Shown piece by piece: positions 5,655 through 9,490 of a stretch of 9,490 bases of DNA. Both the position numbers and the translations under genes were made by a program. Each line of letters begins with the position of its first letter. Positions within the stretch are counted from its first letter, which is position 1. The notes under the pieces are model-generated. The model worked only from the letters and a program-made list of their open reading frames with translations, was not told where the DNA came from and made no database searches. Location of the stretch: the NCBI GenBank assembly GCA_030604345.1, contig JAUVWB010000040.1, positions 1 to 9,490 of the forward strand, given 5' to 3'. Origin of the DNA: Desulfofustis sp. Its GTDB lineage: Bacteria > Desulfobacterota > Desulfobulbia > Desulfobulbales > Desulfocapsaceae.

Positions 5655-6947
5655 ATGAAGATAGCAGAATCGGAGAAGATGTTCGAGCAAGCAGCCAAGG
5701 TGATTCCGGGTGGCGTGAACAGTCCGGTCCGCGCCTGTCGATCGGTCGGCTGCACACCGCTCTTCATAGAGCGTGCCGAGGGCGCCATGCTCTACGATGT
5801 GGATGGCAATAGCTATGTGGATTTTGTCTGTTCCTGGGGGCCGATGATCCTCGGCCATTCCCATCCCCAGGTGGTCGCTGCCATTCGTGCTGCCGCCGGA
5901 GCCGGCACCAGTTTCGGGGCGCCCACCCCGGCCGAAATCACGCTGGCGGAGATGGTGGTGGAGGCGGTGCCTTCGGTAGAAAAAGTGCGTTTTGTCAACT
6001 CGGGAACCGAGGCAACGATGAGTGCCATTCGGCTGGCCAGAGGGGTGACCGGCCGGAAAAAGGTGGTCAAGTTTGACGGCTGTTATCACGGGCACGCCGA
6101 CTCGTTTCTGATCAAGGCCGGCTCCGGTCTGCTGACTCTCGGTATCCCCGGGTCGCCCGGTGTGCCTGAAGATATAGTCAAGAATACCATCTCGCTTCCG
6201 TACAACGACGTGAATGCCGTCAAGCAGGCGCTGGACGACGAGGGTCATGACATCGCCTGTGTGATTATCGAGCCGGTTGCCGGCAATATGGGGTGTGTGC
6301 TGCCGGCTCCGGGATTTCTGGCACAGCTGCGGCACCTGACTGCCGAGCGTGGGGTGTTGTTGATATTTGATGAAGTGATCACCGGATTCCGCCTGGCCTA
6401 CGGCGGGGCGCAGGAATTGTTCGGCATCAGCCCCGATTTGACGTGCCTCGGCAAGATCATCGGCGGAGGGCTGCCGGTCGGTGCGTATGGCGGTAAAGCG
6501 GAAATCATGGATTCGATTGCCCCCGACGGTCCCGTCTACCAGGCCGGGACCTTGTCCGGCAACCCCTTGGCCATGGCAGCCGGCATAGCGACGCTGCGCC
6601 AGCTGCAGCAGCCTGGTTTCTACCAGGAGCTCAACGATCGAGCGACGAGGAGCGCCGAGCGGCTTCGCGAGGTTGCAAAACGGTGTGGTCTGCCGGTTCA
6701 GATCAACGGTATCGGATCGATGATGACGCTGTTTTTCTGCTCCGATCCCGTCACCGATTTCACTTCGGCAATGCGTGCCGATACCGGGCTCTACGCAAAA
6801 CACTACAGAAATATGCTGAGCCAGGGGGTTTATCTTGCGCCGTCTCAGTTCGAGGTGGCTTTCGTCTCTGCTGCGCATACATTGCATGATTTGGAAAAGC
6901 TGGAAAAAATGACTGAATGGTCATTCAATAATCTTGCGGATAAGTAA
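5655..6947 (+). CDS. hemL: Glutamate-1-semialdehyde 2,1-aminomutase
   Basis: This 430-residue PLP enzyme converts glutamate-1-semialdehyde to 5-aminolevulinate, the committed tetrapyrrole precursor, in the tRNA-Glu (C5) pathway. Class III aminotransferase features are clear: [10 protein letters not shown] near the N terminus, [17 protein letters not shown] (114-130), the cofactor Asp239 in FDEVITGFR, and the Schiff-base Lys267 in [15 protein letters not shown]. The length equals that of standard family members. I chose the ATG at 5655 because it follows AAGGAGAGG at good spacing and starts at the conserved N terminus; an in-frame TTG at 5610 would add 15 unconserved residues. It appears to be transcribed from its own promoter. 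The ATP synthase genes follow after 89 nt without an obvious terminator, so read-through into them is possible. Confidence 0.97.
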   Translation: MKIAESEKMFEQAAKVIPGGVNSPVRACRSVGCTPLFIERAEGAMLYDVDGNSYVDFVCSWGPMILGHSHPQVVAAIRAAAGAGTSFGAPTPAEITLAEMVVEAVPSVEKVRFVNSGTEATMSAIRLARGVTGRKKVVKFDGCYHGHADSFLIKAGSGLLTLGIPGSPGVPEDIVKNTISLPYNDVNAVKQALDDEGHDIACVIIEPVAGNMGCVLPAPGFLAQLRHLTAERGVLLIFDEVITGFRLAYGGAQELFGISPDLTCLGKIIGGGLPVGAYGGKAEIMDSIAPDGPVYQAGTLSGNPLAMAAGIATLRQLQQPGFYQELNDRATRSAERLREVAKRCGLPVQINGIGSMMTLFFCSDPVTDFTSAMRADTGLYAKHYRNMLSQGVYLAPSQFEVAFVSAAHTLHDLEKLEKMTEWSFNNLADK

Positions 6948-7036
6948 AAAAATCCGTTGACTTTGGCAGAGATGCGTGCTACCAAACCGAGTTACATTGG
7001 AAGCGAAATCAGCAGTGATGAAAGGTGGTGGGCGAG

Positions 7037-7291
7037 ATGTCCAGTGTCAAAAAAGAGCTGATGTTTTTGCTCGGCCACTACGGGCATATTGGCATTACCT
7101 TTGTGGCCTCCATCTTTATCGGGATGGGCGCTGGGATCCTGCTTGATCAGAAAGTGTTTAACGGTCGTACCGCTCCCTGGTTCACCTTTATCGGGCTGGC
7201 ATTCGGGATAGCCGCCGGTTTCAAGAGTTTGTTTGATGTTCTTCGGCGCAGCAGCAGGAACCTGGAGACAAAAACAGACGAGGAACCATAA
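7037..7291 (+). CDS. atpZ: AtpZ/AtpI-family Fo assembly protein
   Basis: This 84-residue membrane protein has two predicted transmembrane helices, about residues 13-37 (HIGITFVASIFIGMGAGILL) and 47-66 (WFTFIGLAFGIAAGFKSLF), with a charged C-terminal tail. The glycine-rich first helix and the GxxxGxLLD pattern fit the AtpZ/AtpI family that precedes Fo genes and helps assemble the c-ring or supply Mg2+. The exact role is not settled. The ATG at 7037 is favoured because AAAGGTGG lies eight bases upstream; in-frame GTGs at 7025 and 7028 overlap that ribosome site. The next gene starts two bases after its stop, which indicates coupled translation. Confidence 0.8.
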   Translation: MSSVKKELMFLLGHYGHIGITFVASIFIGMGAGILLDQKVFNGRTAPWFTFIGLAFGIAAGFKSLFDVLRRSSRNLETKTDEEP

Positions 7292-7293
7292 CG

Positions 7294-7710
7294 GTGGAAG
7301 AAGTGTTGTCCCTGAAAAAGATGCTGGCCATGAGCTGGGTCTACCTGGGTGCGCTCGTGGTTGGGGCGTGGGTGTTGCATTCATCGGCTCTGGCTTGGGC
7401 GGTCTTGGCCGGTGGAGCACTGTCGGTGGTCAGTTTTTGGGTCACGTATCGCGATGTGGCCGGGTTCATCGAAGGACTCTCCGGACAAGTGGATGGGACG
7501 ACCGGAAAAAATAGTTTTAAGGCGAAAAAGAAAGGCTTATTTTTCAAGTTTTGGCTCCGGATCGCGCTGATCGGCATCGTTCTGCTGCTGCTGATCAAAA
7601 TGGTCGAAATTAACGTCTTCGGTCTGATACTGGGGCTGACAACAGTGGTATTCACCATAACCGTGAGCGGGCTCGGCATGGTATGGCGGTACTACTACAG
7701 CAGGAGGTAA
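7294..7710 (+). CDS. atpI: ATP synthase subunit I (AtpI-like)
   Basis: This 138-residue integral membrane protein has about four hydrophobic segments: residues 10-30, 30-50, a third in LRIALIGIVLLLLIKMVEI, and a last one around LILGLTTVVFTITVSGLGM before a basic end (RYYYSRR). A positively charged loop (KAKKKG) separates the two halves. This matches the ATP synthase I-chain family, a poorly conserved assembly factor encoded just before subunit a. The gene starts at GTG 7294, two bases after the atpZ stop, with AGGA nine bases upstream. A later in-frame GTG (7303) or ATG (7321) cannot be excluded. Family assignment rests on topology and position more than on residue motifs. Confidence 0.75.
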   Translation: MEEVLSLKKMLAMSWVYLGALVVGAWVLHSSALAWAVLAGGALSVVSFWVTYRDVAGFIEGLSGQVDGTTGKNSFKAKKKGLFFKFWLRIALIGIVLLLLIKMVEINVFGLILGLTTVVFTITVSGLGMVWRYYYSRR

Positions 7711-7720
7711 AAAGGGGCTT

Positions 7721-8443
7721 ATGGAACATCCGATATTGTTCATCTCGATCATTCTGGAAAAGCTGGGCCTGCCGGTGCCCCATGGTCCGGTCGGCCACGG
7801 CATCCTGGAGCAACTCTGTGCGCCGTACATGACCTATACCTGGCTGGTTATGGCCTTTCTGTTCATTGTTGCCAAACTCACCTTGAGCAACATCGAGATG
7901 GTTCCGGGGAAGGGCCAGAATTTTTGGGAAATAGTCATCGGCGGCATGGATGACTTCTTTGCCGACAATATGGGGAGGCGTCTTACCGATCAATTTTTCC
8001 CCATGCTGGCGACTTTCGGTCTGTACATCGCGGTGGCCAACCTGATCGGTCTGATTCCCGGCTTCATGTCACCGACGGCCAGTATCAATACGACACTGGC
8101 GCTGACCATTATCGTTTGGGTATCACATCACTTCATCGGTTTTCGCGAACATGGCCTCGGGTATTACAAACATTTCATGGGGCCCATGTGGTGGCTGGTA
8201 CCGTTGATGCTGCCGATCGAACTGATCAGTAACCTTGCTCGTTTGCTGTCGCTGTCCATTCGTCTGTTCGGTAATATCATGGCCAAGGAAACGCTGCTCG
8301 GCATTCTGTTCATGCTCGCCGGTGCTTTTTTTGCCCCACTGCCGATCATGGTGCTCGGCGTCCTGGTTTCGCTCGTTCAGGCAATGGTTTTCGTGCTGCT
8401 GGCGGTCGTGTATTTCTCCCAGGCACAAGAACACGCGCATTGA
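7721..8443 (+). CDS. atpB: ATP synthase Fo subunit a
   Basis: This 240-residue polytopic membrane protein forms the half-channels through which ions reach and leave the c-ring. The essential arginine is Arg181 in LSIRLFGNIMAKE, equivalent to E. coli Arg210, and the following Glu is in the expected helix. The helix VLGVLVSLVQAMVFVLLAVVYFSQA matches the conserved last segment. An early MEHPILF and a central IGLIPGFMSPTASINTTLAL complete the family pattern. The start at 7721 follows AGGAGG (7702-7707) and a closer AGGGG. It begins ten bases after atpI. A hairpin directly after the stop separates it from atpE. Confidence 0.96.
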   Translation: MEHPILFISIILEKLGLPVPHGPVGHGILEQLCAPYMTYTWLVMAFLFIVAKLTLSNIEMVPGKGQNFWEIVIGGMDDFFADNMGRRLTDQFFPMLATFGLYIAVANLIGLIPGFMSPTASINTTLALTIIVWVSHHFIGFREHGLGYYKHFMGPMWWLVPLMLPIELISNLARLLSLSIRLFGNIMAKETLLGILFMLAGAFFAPLPIMVLGVLVSLVQAMVFVLLAVVYFSQAQEHAH

Positions 8444-8444
8444 T

Positions 8445-8462
8445 CAGCGGATAGCGCCGCTG
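8445..8462 (+). other. Hairpin in the atpB-atpE spacer
   Basis: CAGCGG (8445-8450) and CCGCTG (8457-8462) form a six-pair GC-rich stem with a six-base loop, starting two bases after the atpB stop codon. There is no T-run, so it is unlikely to terminate transcription. It could mark an RNA processing site or stabilise atpE mRNA, which must be translated more than atpB because the c subunit is present in many copies. Confidence 0.5.
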
Positions 8463-8518
8463 TCAGATAAAACTGTAGGAAGAAGGCCAACTATTCAATT
8501 TGAACAAGGAGAAAGGAA

Positions 8519-8767
8519 ATGGAAGGTAATCTGCAACTCGCGCTGATTTGTATTGGCGCCGCGCTCTCCATCGGTCTCGCCGGTCTGGGCGCAGGTATCG
8601 GTATCGGTCTGGTCGGCCAGGGCGCCACCATGGGACTCGCACGGAATCCGGAAGTACAGCCGAAATTGATGGTATTCATGATTCTCGGTATGGCTCTTGC
8701 CGAGTCCATCGCCATCTACGGTCTGGTCATCTCTTTGATTCTGATGTATGCGAACCCGTTGATGTAA
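8519..8767 (+). CDS. atpE: ATP synthase Fo subunit c
   Basis: This 82-residue hairpin protein oligomerises into the rotary c-ring. Helix 1 has a GxGxGxGxG packing run (residues 22-30), the polar loop is ARNPE (41-45), and helix 2 carries the ion-binding Glu62 in [12 protein letters not shown]. Ser63 and Tyr67 resemble Na+ enzymes, but the helix-1 position that is Gln in the Ilyobacter Na+ ring is Ile29 here, so H+ coupling is expected. This comparison is from memory of that sequence. The ribosome site is strong: AAGGAG (8506-8511) seven bases before the ATG, with a second AAGGAA adjoining the start. A short dyad TTCAA/TTGAA (8494-8504) lies just before it. A terminator follows. Confidence 0.97.
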   Translation: MEGNLQLALICIGAALSIGLAGLGAGIGIGLVGQGATMGLARNPEVQPKLMVFMILGMALAESIAIYGLVISLILMYANPLM

Positions 8768-8802
8768 AGAATCGAGAAGCACAGCCCGACTTCGGGGTAC
8801 TG

Positions 8803-8840
8803 AAGGCCGCAGAGTCTTTCTGCGGCCTTCTTGCGTTTTC
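8803..8840 (+). terminator. Intrinsic terminator after atpE
   Basis: AAGGCCGCAGA (8803-8813) and TCTGCGGCCTT (8819-8829) form a perfect 11-bp stem with a five-base loop, followed by a T-rich stretch ending in TTTT (8836-8839). It closes the atpZ-atpI-atpB-atpE unit 36 bp after the atpE stop and lies just before the next gene. Confidence 0.9.
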
Positions 8841-8848
8841 GTGGGATC

Positions 8849-9490
8849 ATGACCAATAAACATCAGTCTTTCGGAGGGAACAAGCCCGCAGCGGACGATG
8901 CCGATGTCATCATCGTGCCCCGGTGCTCGCGACAGGTGAAACCACTGCCGGAGTTGGCCTTGCTGGTGGTGAATCACGCTGAGGCGGATCTGGCTGTCTC
9001 TCTCGCTCTGGCGGATGGCGCCTGCCGCAAACCGTTCTTTCATTGGCAGCTGGTGGTGGATCGACAGCATCGTTATTGTCTGGCCGGACCAGCCCTGGGT
9101 GCACCTGCCGCTGGTCTTTTAATGGAGCAATTACTGGTGCATGGGGTCAAGCGCTTCCTACTGGTCAGCTGCTGTGGCAGTCTGGATCCCGCCAGTGAGA
9201 TCGGCGATCTGGTGGTGCCCGTTGCGACGGTGACCGGCCCGAACCTGTCTCGTTGGTACACCGATAGGGACGTACTGGCCACCGACACTTCAGTGCAACA
9301 GGGCCTGGGCGCGTTCATTTCTTGTCAGGGACTAGCAACGGTGACCGGCATTATCTGGTCGACCGACGCTCCCTATAGAGAGCACCGTTCCGAACTGTTG
9401 GCTCTGCGCCACCACTATGGGGTGGGATATGTCGACCTGGAGTTTTCGAGTCTCTGCGCCATCGCTACGTATCGCGGCGCCAGCTTGGCA
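8849..9490 (+). CDS. Nucleoside phosphorylase-like protein (partial, 3' end outside window)
   Basis: An open frame of 214 codons from ATG 8849 continues past the right edge. It matches the PNP/uridine phosphorylase superfamily (COG2820-like): AGPALGAPAAG (79-89), the strand VSCCGSLDPASEIGDLVVP (106-124), WSTDAPYREHRSEL (170-183) and VDLEFSSLCAIATYRG (195-210), which corresponds to the ribose-binding VEMEaaAlfavA.yRG segment. The family would cleave nucleosides with phosphate. Several usual residues differ: the Arg expected before the glycine loop is Leu, the loop is SCCG rather than GTxG, and VEME is VDLE. It may therefore act on another substrate, act as a hydrolase, or be inactive. No convincing ribosome site precedes the ATG; GTGGGATC is the best available. 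The gene lies directly behind the atpE terminator and no promoter is evident. Confidence 0.75.
   Translation, partial: MTNKHQSFGGNKPAADDADVIIVPRCSRQVKPLPELALLVVNHAEADLAVSLALADGACRKPFFHWQLVVDRQHRYCLAGPALGAPAAGLLMEQLLVHGVKRFLLVSCCGSLDPASEIGDLVVPVATVTGPNLSRWYTDRDVLATDTSVQQGLGAFISCQGLATVTGIIWSTDAPYREHRSELLALRHHYGVGYVDLEFSSLCAIATYRGASLA

Noticed and set aside
5637..6887. Minus-strand open frame of 416 codons opposite hemL
   Set aside because: It is fully antisense to a certain gene, is rich in His, Arg and Gln as expected of a complementary reading, and has no recognisable motif.
6914..6927. TGAATG-GT-CATTCA inverted repeat at the end of hemL
   Set aside because: The loop is too short, the stem is AT-rich, it lies inside the coding region, and no T-run follows, so it is not a terminator.
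6957..6985. Promoter-like TTGACT-17-TACCAA and a -24/-12-like TTGGCA...TGC before atpZ
   Set aside because: The -10 box matches only three of six bases, and the GG-to-GC spacing is one base too long for sigma54. An atp promoter may exist here but I cannot support one.
8495..9070. Minus-strand open frame of 191 codons across atpE, the terminator and the phosphorylase-like gene
   Set aside because: It crosses two real genes and a strong terminator; its composition (many His, Gln and Arg) is typical of a reverse reading.

Overview
The window reads as ordinary, gene-dense chromosome from a Gram-negative, probably anaerobic bacterium. I infer a sulfate-reducer-like member of the Desulfobacterota (former Deltaproteobacteria, perhaps Desulfobulbales). 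The grounds are a BamD outer-membrane lipoprotein, a NIL-domain dicluster ferredoxin of the kind common in sulfate reducers and methanogens, five-carbon-pathway heme synthesis (hemL), a LarB nickel-pincer cofactor enzyme, and an ATP synthase Fo cluster (atpZ-atpI-atpB-atpE) with no b or F1 genes beside it. No database search was possible, so the taxonomy is an inference. I see no tRNA, rRNA, CRISPR array, insertion sequence or prophage.

Layout. Positions 61-843 (minus) encode LarB. A divergent intergenic region of about 250 bp carries promoter-like elements facing both ways. Next comes a plus-strand operon (1096-3207): an aminoglycoside-phosphotransferase-fold kinase-like protein, a P-loop kinase overlapping it by 20 bp, and a GTG-started NIL/2x[4Fe-4S] ferredoxin. 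It meets a minus-strand operon tail to tail with an 11-bp overlap. Read from 5336 down to 3197, that operon is trxA, trxB, bamD. A 318-bp divergent region (5337-5654) holds a good sigma70-type promoter for each side and two small dyads. It is followed by hemL (5655-6947), then atpZ, atpI, atpB and atpE (7037-8767), closed by a strong intrinsic terminator. A nucleoside-phosphorylase-like gene (8849 onward) runs off the right edge.

How the genes fit together. TrxB and TrxA form a complete NADPH-thioredoxin system, apparently co-transcribed with BamD of the beta-barrel assembly machine. AtpB and AtpE are the ion-translocating core of Fo, and AtpZ and AtpI are assembly factors. The c subunit has a Glu carboxylate but lacks the helix-1 Gln of Na+ enzymes, so H+ coupling is expected. 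The kinase-like pair corresponds to a protein usually found as one fused polypeptide, and its substrate is unknown. Its operon partner, the NIL ferredoxin, belongs to a family linked to homocysteine synthesis in anaerobes.

I found no convincing new multi-gene system. The best leads are the split kinase-like pair coupled to the ferredoxin, the divergent phosphorylase that lacks expected phosphate-site residues, and the dyads between trxA and hemL.
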